Made by a program: the position numbers and the translations under genes. A stretch of DNA of 64,000 nt from Pleodorina starrii (Eukaryota; Chlorophyta; Chlorophyceae; Chlamydomonadales; Volvocaceae), in NCBI GenBank assembly GCA_030267565.1, contig BRXU01000083.1, positions 1 to 64,000 on the forward strand, given 5' to 3'. Below the pieces are notes generated by a model. The model made no database searches and was not told the origin of the DNA. It saw only the letters and a program-made list of their open reading frames with translations. Positions 12,716-28,500 of the stretch are shown here, piece by piece (positions within the stretch are counted from its first letter, which is position 1; the number at the start of each line of letters is the position of its first letter).

Positions 12716-15223
12716 GTGGCACGCGTTTCGCCCCTGTGCACCCCTGTGCCTTTGCAGCTGAGGTGTGAAACCAGCCCAGCCCTCCTACACACGGTTATCG
12801 TCGGACCTAGGCCGGTAGACTTGGCACACAGATGCCTTAATACAGTACCTAGGGCATGGTGTGATCAGATGCTGCGAACTTTACTCGTACGGCAGTGGCA
12901 CGCGTTTCGCCCCTGTGCACCCCTGTGCCTTTGCAGCTGAGGTGTGAAACCAGCCCAGCCCTCCTACACACGGTTATCGTCGGACCTAGGCCGGTAGACT
13001 TGGCACACAGCTGCCTAAATACAATACCTAGGGCATGGTGTGATCAGATGCTGCGAACTTTACTCGTACGGCAGTGGCACGCGTTTCGCCCCTTTGCACC
13101 CCTGTGCCTTTGCAGCTGAGGGTGTGAAACCAGCCCAGCCCTCCTACACACGGTTATCGTCGGACCTAGGCCGGTAGACTTGGCACACAGATGCCTTAAT
13201 ACAGTACCTAGGGCATGGTGTGATCAGATGCTGCGAACTTTACTCGTACGGCAGTGGCACGCGTTTCGCCCCTTTGCACCCCTGTGCCTTTGCAGCTGAG
13301 GTGTGAAACCAGCCCAGCCCTCCTACACACGGTTATCGTCGGACCTAGGCCGGTAGACTTGGCACACAGATGCCTAAATACAATACCTAGGGCATGGTGT
13401 GATCAGATGCTGCGAACTTTACTCGTACGGCAGTGGCACGCGTTTCGCCCCTGTGCACCCCTGTGCCTTTGCAGCTGAGGTGTGAAACCAGCCCAGCCCT
13501 CCTACACACGGTTATCGTCGTACCTAGGCCGGTAGACTTGGCACACAGATGCCTTAATACAGTACCTAGGGCATGGTATGATCAGATGCTGCGAACTTTA
13601 CTCGTACGGCAGTGGCACGCGTTTCGCCCCTTTGCACCCCTGTGCCTTTGCAGCTGAGGTGTGAAACCAGCCCAGCCCTCCTACACACGGTTATCGTCGG
13701 ACCTAGGCCGGTAGACTTGGCACACAGATGCCTTAATACAGTACCTAGGGCATGGTGTGATCAGATGCTGCGAACTTTACTCGTACGGCAGTGGCACGCG
13801 TTTCGCCCCTGTGCACCCCTGTGCCTTTGCAGCTGAGGTGTGAAACCAGCCCAGCCCTCCTACACACGGTTATCGTCGGACCTAGGCCGGTAGACTTGGC
13901 ACACAGATGCCTTAATACAGTACCTAGGGCATGGTGTGATCAGATGCTGCGAACTTTACTCGTACGGCAGTGGCACGCGTTTCGCCCCTTTGCACCCCTG
14001 TGCCTTTGCAGCTGAGGTGTGAAACCAGCCCATCCCTCCTACACACGGTTATCGTCGGACCTAGGCCGGTAGACTTGGCACACAGATGCCTAAATACAAT
14101 ACCTAGGGCATGGTGTGATCAGATGCTGCGAACTTTACTCGTACGGCAGTGGCACGCGTTTCGCCCCTTTGCACCCCTGTGCCTTTGCAGCTGAGGTGTG
14201 AAACCAGCCCAGCCCTCCTACACACGGTTATCGTCGGACCTAGGCCGGTAGACTTGGCACACAGCTGCCTCAATACAATACCTAGGGCATGGTGTGATCA
14301 GATGCTGCGAACTTTACTCGTACGGCAGTGGCACGCGTTTCGCCCCTGTGCACCCCTGTGCCTTTGCAGCTGAGGGTGTGAAACCAGCCCAGCCCTCCTA
14401 CACACGGTTATCGTCGGACCTAGGCCGGTAGACTTGGCACACAGATGCCTTAATACAGTACCTAGGGCATGGTGTGATCAGATGCTGCGAACTTTACTCG
14501 TACGGCAGTGGCACGCGTTTCGCCCCTTTGCACCCCTGTGCCTTTGCAGCTGAGGTGTGAAACCAGCCCAGCCCTCCTACACACGGTTATCGTCGGACCT
14601 AGGCCGGTAGACTTGGCACACAGATGCCTAAATACAATACCTAGGGCATGGTGTGATCAGATGCTGCGAACTTTACTCGTACGGCAGTGGCACGCGTTTC
14701 GCCCCTGTGCACCCCTGTGCCTTTGCAGCTGAGGTGTGAAACCAGCCCAGCCCTCCTACACACGGTTATCGTCGGACCTAGGCCGGTAGACTTGGCACAC
14801 AGCTGCCTCAATACAATATCTAGGGCATGGTGTGATCAGATGCTGCGAACTTTACTCGTACGGCAGTGGCACGCGCTTCGCCCCTTTGCACCCCTGTGCC
14901 TTTGCAGCTGAGGTGTGAAACCAGCCCAGCCCTCCTACACACGGTTATCGTCGTACCTAGGCCGGTAGACTTGGCACACAGATGCCTCAATACAATACCT
15001 AGGGCATGGTGTGATCAGATGCTGCGAACTTTACTCGTACGACAGTGGCACGCGTTTCGCCCCTTTGCACCCCTGTGCCTTTGCAGCCGAGGTGTGAAAC
15101 CAGCCCAGCCCTCCTACACACGGTTATCGTCTTACCTAGGCCGGTAGATTTGGCGCACAGATGCCTTAATACAATATCTAGGGCATGGTGTGATCAGATG
15201 CTGCGAACTTTACTCGTACGGCA

Positions 15224-18200
15224 GTGGCACGCGTTTCGCCCCTGTGCACCCCTGTGCCTTTGCAGCTGAGGTGTGAAACCAGCCCAGCCCTCCTACACAC
15301 GGTTATCGTCGTACCTAGGCCGGTAGACTTGGCACACAGATGCCTCAATACAATACCTAGGGCATGGTGTGATCAGATGCTGCGAACTTTACTCGTACGA
15401 CAGTGGCACGCGTTTCGCTCCTTTGCACCCCTGTGCCTTTGCAGCTGAGGTGTGAAACCAGCCCAGCCCTCCTACACACGGTTATCGTCGGACCTAGGCC
15501 GGTAGACTTGGCACACAGATGCCTTAATACAGTACCTAGGGCATGGTGTGATCAGATGCTGCGAACTTTACTCGTACGGCAGTGGCACGCGTTTCGCCCC
15601 TTTGCACCCCTGTGCCTTTGCAGCTGAGGTGTGAAACCAGCCCAGCCCTCCTACACACGGTTATCGTCGGACCTAGGCCGGTAGACTTGGCACACAGATG
15701 CCTAAATACAATACCTAGGGCATGGTGTGATCAGATGCTGCGAACTTTACTCGTACGGCAGTGGCACGCGTTTCGCTCCTTTGCACCCCTGTGCCTTTGC
15801 AGCTGAGGTGTGAAACCAGCCCAGCCCTCCTACACACGGTTATCGTCGGACCTAGGCCGGTAGACTTGGCACACAGATGCCTCAATACAATATCTAGGGC
15901 ATGGTGTGATCAGATGCTGCGAACTTTATTCGTACGGCAGTGGCACGCGCTTCGCCCCTTTGCACCCCTGTGCCTTTGCAGCTGAGGTGTGAAACCAGCC
16001 CAGCCCTCCTACACACGGTTATCGTCGTACCTAGGCCGGTAGACTTGGCACACAGATGCCTCAATACAATACCTAGGGCATGGTGTGATCAGATGCTGCG
16101 AACTTTACTCGTACGACAGTGGCACGCGTTTCGCTCCTTTGCACCCCTGTGCCTTTGCAGCTGAGGTGTGAAACCAGCCCAGCCCTCCTACACACGGTTA
16201 TCGTCGGACCTAGGCCGGTAGACTTGGCACACAGATGCCTTAATACAGTACCTAGGGCATGGTGTGATCAGATGCTGCGAACTTTACTCGTACGGCAGTG
16301 GCACGCGTTTCGCCCCTTTGCACCCCTGTGCCTTTGCAGCTGAGGTGTGAAACCAGCCCAGCCCTCCTACACACGGTTATCGTCGTACCTAGGCCGGTAG
16401 ACTTGGCACACAGATGCCTTAATACAATATCTAGGTGTGATCAGATGCTGCGAACTTTACTCGTACGGCAGTGGCACGCGTTTCGCCCCTTTGCACCCCT
16501 GTGCCTTTGCAGTTGAGGTGTGAAACCAGCCCAGCCCTCCTACACACGGTTATCGTCGGACCTAGGCCGGTAGACTTGGCACACAGATGCCTTAATACAA
16601 TATCTAGGGCATGGTGTGATCAGATGCTGCGAACTTTACTCGTACGGCAGTGGCACGCGTTTCGCCCCTTTGCACCCCTGTGCCTTTGCAGCTGAGGTGT
16701 GAAACCAGCCCAGCCCTCCTACACACGGTTATCGTCGTACCTAGGCCGGTAGACTTGGCACACAGCTGCCTCAATACAATATCTAGGGCATGGTGTGATC
16801 AGATGCTGCGAACTTTACTCGTACGGCAGTGGCACGCGTTTCGCCCCTGTGCACCCCTGTGCCTTTGCAGCCGAGGTGTGAAACCAGCCCAGCCCTCCTA
16901 CACACGGTTATCGTCGGACCTAGGACGGTAGACTTGGCACACAGATGCCTTAATACAATATCTAGGGCATGGTGTGATCAGATGCTGCGAACTTTACTCG
17001 TACGGCAGTGGCACGCGTTTCGCCCCTTTGCACCCCTGTGCCTTTGCAGCTGAGGTGTGAAACCAGCCCAGCCCTCCTACACACGGTTATCGTCGTACCT
17101 AGGCCGGTAGACTTGGCACACAGCTGCCTCAATACAATACCTAGGGCATGGTGTGATCAGATGCTGCGAACTTTACTCGTACGGCAGTGGCACGCGTTTC
17201 GCCCCTTTGCACCCCTGTGCCTTTGCAGCTGAGGTGTGAAACCAGCCCAGCCCTCCTACACACGGTTATCGTCGTACCTAGGCCGGTAGATTTGGCGCAC
17301 AGATGCCTCAATACAATATCTAGGGCATGGTGTGATCAGATGCTGCGAACTTTACTCGTACGGCAGTGGCACGCGTTTCGCCCCTTTGCACCCCTGTGCC
17401 TTTGCAGCTGAGGTGTGAAACCAGCCCAGCCCTCCTACACACGGTTATCGTCGTACCTAGGCCGGTAGACTTGGCACACAGATGCCTCAATACAATACCT
17501 AGGGCATGGTGTGATCAGATGCTGCGAACTTTACTCGTACGACAGTGGCACGCGTTTCGCTCCTTTGCACCCCTGTGCCTTTGCAGCTGAGGTGTGAAAC
17601 CAGCCCAGCCCTCCTACACACGGTTATCGTCGGACCTAGGCCGGTAGACTTGGCACACAGATGCCTTAATACAGTACCTAGGGCATGGTGTGATCAGATG
17701 CTGCGAACTTTACTCGTACGGCAGTGGCACGCGTTTCGCCCCTTTGCACCCCTGTGCCTTTGCAGCTGAGGTGTGAAACCAGCCCAGCCCTCCTACACAC
17801 GGTTATCGTCGGACCTAGGCCGGTAGACTTGGCACACAGATGCCTAAATACAATACCTAGGGCATGGTGTGATCAGATGCTGCGAACTTTACTCGTACGG
17901 CAGTGGCACGCGTTTCGCTCCTTTGCACCCCTGTGCCTTTGCAGCTGAGGTGTGAAACCAGCCCAGCCCTCCTACACACGGTTATCGTCGGACCTAGGCC
18001 GGTAGACTTGGCACACAGATGCCTCAATACAATATCTAGGGCATGGTGTGATCAGATGCTGCGAACTTTATTCGTACGGCAGTGGCACGCGCTTCGCCCC
18101 TTTGCACCCCTGTGCCTTTGCAGCTGAGGTGTGAAACCAGCCCAGCCCTCCTACACACGGTTATCGTCGTACCTAGGCCGGTAGACTTGGCACACAGATG

Positions 18201-19507
18201 CCTCAATACAATACCTAGGGCATGGTGTGATCAGATGCTGCGAACTTTACTCGTACGACAGTGGCACGCGTTTCGCTCCTTTGCACCCCTGTGCCTTTGC
18301 AGCTGAGGTGTGAAACCAGCCCAGCCCTCCTACACACGGTTATCGTCGGACCTAGGCCGGTAGACTTGGCACACAGATGCCTTAATACAGTACCTAGGGC
18401 ATGGTGTGATCAGATGCTGCGAACTTTACTCGTACGGCAGTGGCACGCGTTTCGCCCCTTTGCACCCCTGTGCCTTTGCAGCTGAGGTGTGAAACCAGCC
18501 CAGCCCTCCTACACACGGTTATCGTCGTACCTAGGCCGGTAGACTTGGCACACAGATGCCTTAATACAATATCTAGGTGTGATCAGATGCTGCGAACTTT
18601 ACTCGTACGGCAGTGGCACGCGTTTCGCCCCTTTGCACCCCTGTGCCTTTGCAGTTGAGGTGTGAAACCAGCCCAGCCCTCCTACACACGGTTATCGTCG
18701 GACCTAGGCCGGTAGACTTGGCACACAGATGCCTCAATACAATATCTAGGGCATGGTGTGATCAGATGCTGCGAACTTTACTCGTACGGCAGTGGCACGC
18801 GTTTCGCCCCTTTGCACCCCTGTGCCTTTGCAGCTGAGGTGTGAAACCAGCCCAGCCCTCCTACACACGGTTATCGTCGTACCTAGGCCGGTAGACTTGG
18901 CACACAGCTGCCTCAATACAATATCTAGGGCATGGTGTGATCAGATGCTGCGAACTTTACTCGTACGGCAGTGGCACGCGTTTCGCCCCTGTGCACCCCT
19001 GTGCCTTTGCAGCCGAGGTGTGAAACCAGCCCAGCCCTCCTACACACGGTTATCGTCGGACCTAGGACGGTAGACTTGGCACACAGATGCCTTAATACAA
19101 TATCTAGGGCATGGTGTGATCAGATGCTGCGAACTTTACTCGTACGGCAGTGGCACGCGTTTCGCCCCTTTGCACCCCTGTGCCTTTGCAGCTGAGGTGT
19201 GAAACCAGCCCAGCCCTCCTACACACGGTTATCGTCGTACCTAGGCCGGTAGACTTGGCACACAGCTGCCTCAATACAATACCTAGGGCATGGTGTGATC
19301 AGATGCTGCGAACTTTACTCGTACGGCAGTGGCACGCGTTTCGCCCCTTTGCACCCCTGTGCCTTTGCAGCTGAGGTGTGAAACCAGCCCAGCCCTCCTA
19401 CACACGGTTATCGTCGTACCTAGGCCGGTAGATTTGGCGCACAGATGCCTCAATACAATATCTAGGGCATGGTGTGATCAGATGCTGCGAACTTTACTCG
19501 TACGGCA
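15224..19507. repeat. Higher-order duplication, 2,142 bp
   Basis: 15,224-17,365 and 17,366-19,507 repeat the same series of variants, including the 173-bp unit (16,298 and 18,440), the TTTATTCGTACGG variant (15,925 and 18,067) and the GGACCTAGGACGG variant (16,917 and 19,059). This is twelve units with one six-base deletion. Confidence 0.85.
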
Positions 19508-22500
19508 GTGGCACGCGCTTCGCCCCTTTGCACCCCTGTGCCTTTGCAGCTGAGGTGTGAAACCAGCCCAGCCCTCCTACACACGGTTATCGTCGGACCT
19601 AGGCCGGTAGACTTGGCACACAGATGCCTTAATACAGTACCTAGGGCATGGTGTGATCAGATGCTGCGAACTTTACTCGTACGGCAGTGGCACGCGTTTC
19701 GCCCCTTTGCACCCCTGTGCCTTTGCAGCTGAGGTGTGAAACCAGCCCAGCCCTCCTACACACGGTTATCGTCGTACCTAGGCCGGTAGACTTGGCACAC
19801 AGCTGCCTTAATACAATATCTAGGTGTGATCAGATGCTGCGAACTTTACTCGTACGGCAGTGGCACGCGTTTCGCCCCTTTGCACCCCTGTGCCTTTGCA
19901 GCTGAGGTGTGAAACCAGCCCAGCCCTCCTACACACGGTTATCGTCGGACCTAGGCCGGTAGACTTGGCACACAGCTGCCTCAATACAATATCTAGGGCA
20001 TGGTGTGATCAGATGCTGCGAACTTTACTCGTACGGCAGTGGCACGCGCTTCGCCCCTTTGCACCCCTGTGCCTTTGCAGCTGAGGTGTGAAACCAGCCC
20101 AGCCCTCCTACACACGGTTATCGTCGTACCTAGGCCGGTAGACTTGGCACACAGATGCCTCAATACAATACCTAGGGCATGGTGTGATCAGATGCTGCGA
20201 ACTTTACTCGTACGACAGTGGCACGCGTTTCGCTCCTTTGCACCCCTGTGCCTTTGCAGCTGAGGTGTGAAACCAGCCCAGCCCTCCTACACACGGTTAT
20301 CGTCGGACCTAGGCCGGTAGACTTGGCACACAGATGCCTTAATACAGTACCTAGGGCATGGTGTGATCAGATGCTGCGAACTTTACTCGTACGGCAGTGG
20401 CACGCGTTTCGCCCCTTTGCACCCCTGTGCCTTTGCAGCTGAGGTGTGAAACCAGCCCAGCCCTCCTACACACGGTTATCGTCGGACCTAGGCCGGTAGA
20501 CTTGGCACACAGATGCCTAAATACAATACCTAGGGCATGGTGTGATCAGATGCTGCGAACTTTACTCGTACGGCAGTGGCACGCGTTTCGCCCCTGTGCA
20601 CCCCTGTGCCTTTGCAGCTGAGGTGTGAAACCAGCCCAGCCCTCCTACACACGGTTATCGTCGGACCTAGGCCGGTAGACTTGGCACACAGCTGCCTCAA
20701 TACAATATCTAGGGCATGGTGTGATCAGATGCTGCGAACTTTACTCGTACGGCAGTGGCACGCGCTTCGCCCCTTTGCACCCCTGTGCCTTTGCAGCTGA
20801 GGTGTGAAACCAGCCCAGCCCTCCTACACACGGTTATCGTCGTACCTAGGCCGGTAGACTTGGCACACAGATGCCTCAATACAATACCTAGGGCATGGTG
20901 TGATCAGATGCTGCGAACTTTACTCGTACGACAGTGGCACGCGTTTCGCCCCTTTGCACCCCTGTGCCTTTGCAGCTGAGGTGTGAAACCAGCCCAGCCC
21001 TCCTACACACGGTTATCGTCGTACCTAGGCCGGTAGACTTGGCACACAGATGCCTTAATACAATATCTAGGTGTGATCAGATGCTGCGAACTTTACTCGT
21101 ACGGCAGTGGCACGCGCTTCGCCCCTTTGCACCCCTGTGCCTTTGCAGCTGAGGTGTGAAACCAGCCCAGCCCTCCTACACACGGTTATCGTCGTACCTA
21201 GGCCGGTAGACTTGGCACACAGATGCCTCAATACAATACCTAGGGCATGGTGTGATCAGATGCTGCGAACTTTACTCGTACGACAGTGGCACGCGTTTCG
21301 CTCCTTTGCACCCCTGTGCCTTTGCAGCTGAGGTGTGAAACCAGCCCAGCCCTCCTACACACGGTTATCGTCGGACCTAGGCCGGTAGACTTGGCACACA
21401 GATGCCTCAATACAGTACCTAGGGCATGGTGTGATCAGATGCTGCGAACTTTACTCGTACGGCAGTGGCACGCGTTTCGCCCCTTTGCACCCCTGTGCCT
21501 TTGCAGCTGAGGTGTGAAACCAGCCCAGCCCTCCTACACACGGTTATCGTCGGACCTAGGCCGGTAGACTTGGCACACAGATGCCTTAATACAATACCTA
21601 GGGCATGGTGTGATCAGATGCTGCGAACTTTACTCGTACGGCAGTGGCACGCGTTTCGCCCCTGTGCACCCCTGTGCCTTTGCAGCTGAGGTGTGAAACC
21701 AGCCCAGCCCTCCTACACACGGTTATCGTCGGACCTAGGCCGGTAGACTTGGCACACAGCTGCCTCAATACAATATCTAGGGCATGGTGTGATCAGATGC
21801 TGCGAACTTTACTCGTACGGCAGTGGCACGCGCTTCGCCCCTTTGCACCCCTGTGCCTTTGCAGCTGAGGTGTGAAACCAGCCCAGCCCTCCTACACACG
21901 GTTATCGTCGTACCTAGGCCGGTAGACTTGGCACACAGATGCCTCAATACAATACCTAGGGCATGGTGTGATCAGATGCTGCGAACTTTACTCGTACGAC
22001 AGTGGCACGCGTTTCGCTCCTTTGCACCCCTGTGCCTTTGCAGCTGAGGTGTGAAACCAGCCCAGCCCTCCTACACACGGTTATCGTCGGACCTAGGCCG
22101 GTAGACTTGGCACACAGATGCCTTAATACAGTACCTAGGGCATGGTGTGATCAGATGCTGCGAACTTTACTCGTACGGCAGTGGCACGCGTTTCGCCCCT
22201 TTGCACCCCTGTGCCTTTGCAGCTGAGGTGTGAAACCAGCCCAGCCCTCCTACACACGGTTATCGTCGTACCTAGGCCGGTAGACTTGGCACACAGATGC
22301 CTTAATACAATATCTAGGTGTGATCAGATGCTGCGAACTTTACTCGTACGGCAGTGGCACGCGTTTCGCTCCTTTGCACCCCTGTGCCTTTGCAGCTGAG
22401 GTGTGAAACCAGCCCAGCCCTCCTACACACGGTTATCGTCGGACCTAGGCCGGTAGACTTGGCACATAGCTGCCTCAATACAATATCTAGGGCATGGTGT

Positions 22501-25500
22501 GATCAGATGCTGCGAACTTTACTCGTACGGCAGTGGCACGCGCTTCGCCCCTTTGCACCCCTGTGCCTTTGCAGCTGAGGTGTGAAACCAGCCCAGCCCT
22601 CCTACACACGGTTATCGTCGGACCTAGGCCGGTAGACTTGGCACACAGATGCCTCAATACAATACCTAGGGCATGGTGTGATCAGATGCTGCGAACTTTA
22701 CTCGTACGACAGTGGCACGCGTTTCGCTCCTTTGCACCCCTGTGCCTTTGCAGCTGAGGTGTGAAACCAGCCCAGCCCTCCTACACACGGTTATCGTCGG
22801 ACCTAGGCCGGTAGACTTGGCACACAGATGCCTTAATACAGTACCTAGGGCATGGTGTGATCAGATGCTGCGAACTTTATTCGTACGGCAGTGGCACGCG
22901 TTTCGCCCCTTTGCACCCCTGTGCCTTTGCAGCTGAGGTGTGAAACCAGCCCAGCCCTCCTACACACGGTTATCGTCGGACCTAGGCCGGTAGACTTGGC
23001 ACACAGATGCCTTAATACAATATCTAGGTGTGATCAGATGCTGCGAACTTTACTCGTACGGCAGTGGCACGCGTTTCGCCCCTTTGCACCCCTGTGCCTT
23101 TGCAGCTGAGGTGTGAAACCAGCCCAGCCCTCCTACACACGGTTATCGTCGGACCTAGGCCGGTAGACTTGGCACACAGATGCCTAAATACAATACCTAG
23201 GGCATGGTGTGATCAGATGCTGCGAACTTTACTCGTACGGCAGTGGCACGCGTTTCGCCCCTGTGCACCCCTGTGCCTTTGCAGCTGAGGTGTGAAACCA
23301 GCCCAGCCCTCCTACACACGGTTATCGTCGGACCTAGGCCGGTAGACTTGGCACACAGCTGCCTCAATACAATACCTAGGGCATGGTGTGATCAGATGCT
23401 GCGAACTTTACTCGTACGGCAGTGGCACGCGTTTCGCTCCTTTGCACCCCTGTGCCTTTGCAGCTGAGGTGTGAAACCAGCCCATCCCTCCTACACACGG
23501 TTATCGTCGGAACTAGGCCGGTAGACTTGGCACACAACTGCCTCAATACAATACCTAGGGCATGGTGTGATCAGATGCTGCGAACTTTACTCGTACGGCA
23601 GTGGCACGCGTTTCGCCCCTGTGCACCCCTGTGCCTTTGCAGCTGAGGTGTGAAACCAGCCCAGCCCTCCTACACACGGTTATCGTCGGACCTAGGCCGG
23701 TAGACTTGGCACACAGATGCCTTAATACAGTACCTAGGGCATGGTGTGATCAGATGCTGCGAACTTTACTCGTACGGCAGTGGCACGCGTTTCGCCCCTG
23801 TGCACCCCTGTGCCTTTGCAGCTGAGGTGTGAAACCAGCCCAGCCCTCCTACACACGGTTATCGTCGTACCTAGGCCGGTAGACTTGGCACACAGATGCC
23901 TTAATACAGTACCTAGGGCATGGTATGATCAGATGCTGCGAACGTTACTCGTACGGCAGTGGCACGCGTTTCGCCCCTGTGCACCCCTGTGCCTTTGCAG
24001 CTGAGGTGTGAAACCAGCCCAGCCCTCCTACACACGGTTATCGTCGGACCTAGGCCGGTAGACTTGGCACACAGCTGCCTCAATACAATATCTAGGGCAT
24101 GGTGTGATCAGATGCTGCGAACTTTACTCGTACGGCAGTGGCACGCGCTTCGCCCCTTTGCACCCCTGTGCCTTTGCAGCTGAGGTGTGAAACCAGCCCA
24201 GCCCTCCTACACACGGTTATCGTCGTACCTAGGCCGGTAGACTTGGCACACAGATGCCTCAATACAATACCTAGGGCATGGTGTGATCAGATGCTGCGAA
24301 CTTTACTCGTACGGCAGTGGCACGCGTTTCGCTCCTTTGCACCCCTGTGCCTTTGCAGCTGAGGTGTGAAACCAGCCCAGCCCTCCTACACACGGTTATC
24401 GTCGGACCTAGGCCGGTAGACTTGGCACACAGATGCCTTAATACAGTACCTAGGGCATGGTGTGATCAGATGCTGCGAACTTTACTCGTACGGCAGTGGC
24501 ACGCGTTTCGCCCCTGTGCACCCCTGTGCCTTTGCAGCTGAGGTGTGAAACCAGCCCAGCCCTCCTACACACGGTTATCGTCGTACCTAGGCCGGTAGAC
24601 TTGGCACACAGATGCCTTAATACAATATCTAGGTGTGATCAGATGCTGCGAACTTTACTCGTACGGCAGTGGCACGCGTTTCGCCCCTTTGCACCCCTGT
24701 GCCTTTGCAGTTGAGGTGTGAAACCAGCCCAGCCCTCCTACACACGGTTATCGTCGTACCTAGGCCGGTAGACTTGGCACACAGATGCCTTAATACAGTA
24801 CCTAGGGCATGGTGTGATCAGATGCTGCGAACTTTACTCGTACGGCAGTGGCACGCGTTTCGCCCCTTTGCACCCCTGTGCCTTTGCAGCTGAGGTGTGA
24901 AACCAGCCCAGCCCTCCTACACACGGTTATCGTCGTACCTAGGCCGGTAGACTTGGCACACAGCTGCCTCAATACAATACCTAGGGCATGGTGTGATCAG
25001 ATGCTGCGAACTTTACTCGTACGGCAGTGGCACGCGTTTCGCCCCTGTGCACCCCTGTGCCTTTGCAGCCGAGGTGTGAAACCAGCCCAGCCCTCCTACA
25101 CACGGTTATCGTCGGACCTAGGCCGGTAGACTTGGCACACAGCTGCCTCAATACAATATCTAGGGCATGGTGTGATCAGATGCTGCGAACTTTACTCGTA
25201 CGGCAGTGGCACGCGTTTCGCCCCTTTGCACCCCTGTGCCTTTGCAGCTGAGGTGTGAAACCAGCCCAGCCCTCCTACACACGGTTATCGTCGTACCTAG
25301 GCCGGTAGACTTGGCACACAGCTGCCTCAATACAATACCTAGGGCATGGTGTGATCAGATGCTGCGAACTTTACTCGTACGGCAGTGGCACGCGTTTCGC
25401 CCCTTTGCACCCCTGTGCCTTTGCAGCTGAGGTGTGAAACCAGCCCAGCCCTCCTACACACGGTTATCGTCGTACCTAGGCCGGTAGATTTGGCGCACAG

Positions 25501-28500
25501 ATGCCTCAATACAATATCTAGGGCATGGTGTGATCAGATGCTGCGAACTTTACTCGTACGGCAGTGGCACGCGCTTCGCCCCTTTGCACCCCTGTGCCTT
25601 TGCAGCTGAGGTGTGAAACCAGCCCAGCCCTCCTACACACGGTTATCGTCGTACCTAGGCCGGTAGACTTGGCACACAGATGCCTTAATACAATATCTAG
25701 GGCATGGTGTGATCAGATGCTGCGAACTTTACTCGTACGGCAGTGGCACGCGTTTCGCCCCTGTGCACCCCTGTGCCTTTGCAGCCGAGGTGTGAAACCA
25801 GCCCAGCCCTCCTACACACGGTTATCGTCTTACCTAGGCCGGTAGATTTGGCGCACAGATGCCTTAATACAATATCTAGGGCATGGTGTGATCAGATGCT
25901 GCGAACTTTACTCGTACGGCAGTGGCACGCGTTTCGCCCCTTTGCACCCCTGTGCCTTTGCAGCTGAGGTGTGAAACCAGCCCAGCCCTCCTACACACGG
26001 TTATCGTCGTACCTAGGCCGGTAGACTTGGCACACAGCTGCCTCAATACAATAACTAGGGCATGGTGTGATCAGATGCTGCGAACTTTACTCGTACGGCA
26101 GTGGCACGCGTTTCGCCCCTTTGCACCCCTGTGCCTTTGCAGCTGAGGTGTGAAACCAGCCCAGCCCTCCTACACACGGTTATCGTCGTACCTAGGCCGG
26201 TAGATTTGGCGCACAGATGCCTCAATACAATATCTAGGGCATGGTGTGATCAGATGCTGCGAACTTTACTCGTACGGCAGTGGCACGCGCTTCGCCCCTT
26301 TGCACCCCTGTGCCTTTGCAGCTGAGGTGTGAAACCAGCCCAGCCCTCCTACACACGGTTATCGTCGTACCTAGGCCGGTAGACTTGGCACACAGATGCC
26401 TTAATACAATATCTAGGGCATGGTGTGATCAGATGCTGCGAACTTTACTCGTACGGCAGTGGCACGCGTTTCGCCCCTGTGCACCCCTGTGCCTTTGCAG
26501 CCGAGGTGTGAAACCAGCCCAGCCCTCCTACACACGGTTATCGTCTTACCTAGGCCGGTAGATTTGGCACACAGATGCCTCAATACAATACCTAGGGCAT
26601 GGTGTGATCAGATGCTGCGAACTTTACTCGTACGGCAGTGGCACGCGTTTCGCCCCTTTATTTGCACCCCTGTGCCTTTGCAGCCGAGGTGTGAAACCAG
26701 CCCAGCCCTCCTACACACGGTTATCGTCGGACCTAGGACGGTAGACTTGGCACACAGATGCCTTAATACAATATCTAGGGCATGGTGTGATCAGATGCTG
26801 CGAACTTTACTCGTACGGCAGTGGCACGCGTTTCGCCCCTTTGCACCCCTGTGCCTTTGCAGCTGAGGTGTGAAACCAGCCCAGCCCTCCTACACACGGT
26901 TATCGTCGTACCTAGGCCGGTAGATTTGGCGCACAGATGCCTTAATACAATATCTAGGGCATGGTGTGATCAGATGCTGCGAACTTTACTCGTACGGCAG
27001 TGGCACGCGTTTCGCCCCTGTGCACCCCTGTGCCTTTGCAGCTGAGGTGTGAAACCAGCCCAGCCCTCCTACACACGGTTATCGTCGGACCTAGGCCGGT
27101 AGACTTGGCACACAGCTGCCTCAATACAATACCTAGGGCATGGTGTGATCAGATGCTGCGAACTTTACTCGTACGGCAGTGGCACGCGTTTCGCCCCTGT
27201 GCACCCCTGTGCCTTTGCAGCTGAGGTGTGAAACCAGCCCAGCCCTCCTACACACGGTTATCGTCGGACCTAGGCCGGTAGACTTGGCACACAGATGCCT
27301 TAATACAATATCTAGGGCATGGTGTGATCAGATGCTGCGAACTTTACTCGTACGGCAGTGGCACGCGTTTCGCCCCTGTGCACCCCTGTGCCTTTGCAGC
27401 CGAGGTGTGAAACCAGCCCAGCCCTCCTACACACGGTTATCGTCGTACCTAGGCCGGTAGATTTGGCGCACAGATGCCTTAATACAATATCTAGGGCATG
27501 GTGTGATCAGATGCTGCGAACTTTACTCGTACGGCAGTGGCACGCGTTTCGCCCCTTTGCACCCCTGTGCCTTTGCAGCTGAGGTGTGAAACCAGCCCAG
27601 CCCTCCTACACACGGTTATCGTCGGACCTAGGCCGGTAGACTTGGCACACAGCTGCCTCAATACAATACCTAGGGCATGGTGTGATCAGATGCTGCGAAC
27701 TTTACTCGTACGGCAGTGGCACGCGTTTCGCCCCTGTGCACCCCTGTGCCTTTGCAGCTGAGGTGTGAAACCAGCCCAGCCCTCCTACACACGGTTATCG
27801 TCGGACCTAGGCCGGTAGACTTGGCACACAGATGCCTTAATACAGTACCTAGGGCATGGTGTGATCAGATGCTGCGAACTTTACTCGTACGGCAGTGGCA
27901 CGCGTTTCGCCCCTGTGCACCCCTGTGCCTTTGCAGCCGAGGTGTGAAACCAGCCCAGCCCTCCTACACACGGTTATCGTCTTACCTAGGCCGGTAGATT
28001 TGGCGCACAGATGCCTTAATACAATATCTAGGGCATGGTGTGATCAGATGCTGCGAACTTTACTCGTACGGCAGTGGCACGCGTTTCGCCCCTTTGCACC
28101 CCTGTGCCTTTGCAGCCGAGGTGTGAAACCAGCCCAGCCCTCCTACACACGGTTATCGTCTTACCTAGGCCGGTAGATTTGGCGCACAGATGCCTTAATA
28201 CAATATCTAGGCATGTGTGATCAGATGCTGCGAACTTTACTCGTACGGCAGTGGCACGCGTTTCGCCCCTGTGCACCCCTGTGCCTTTGCAGCTGAGGTG
28301 TGAAACCAGCCCAGCCCTCCTACACACGGTTATCGTCGGACCTAGGCCGGTAGACTTGGCACACAGATGCCTTAATACAATATCTAGGGCATGGTGTGAT
28401 CAGATGCTGCGAACTTTACTCGTACGGCAGTGCACGCGTTTCGCCCCTGTGCACCCCTGTGCCTTTGCAGCCGAGGTGTGAAACCAGCCCAGCCCTCCTA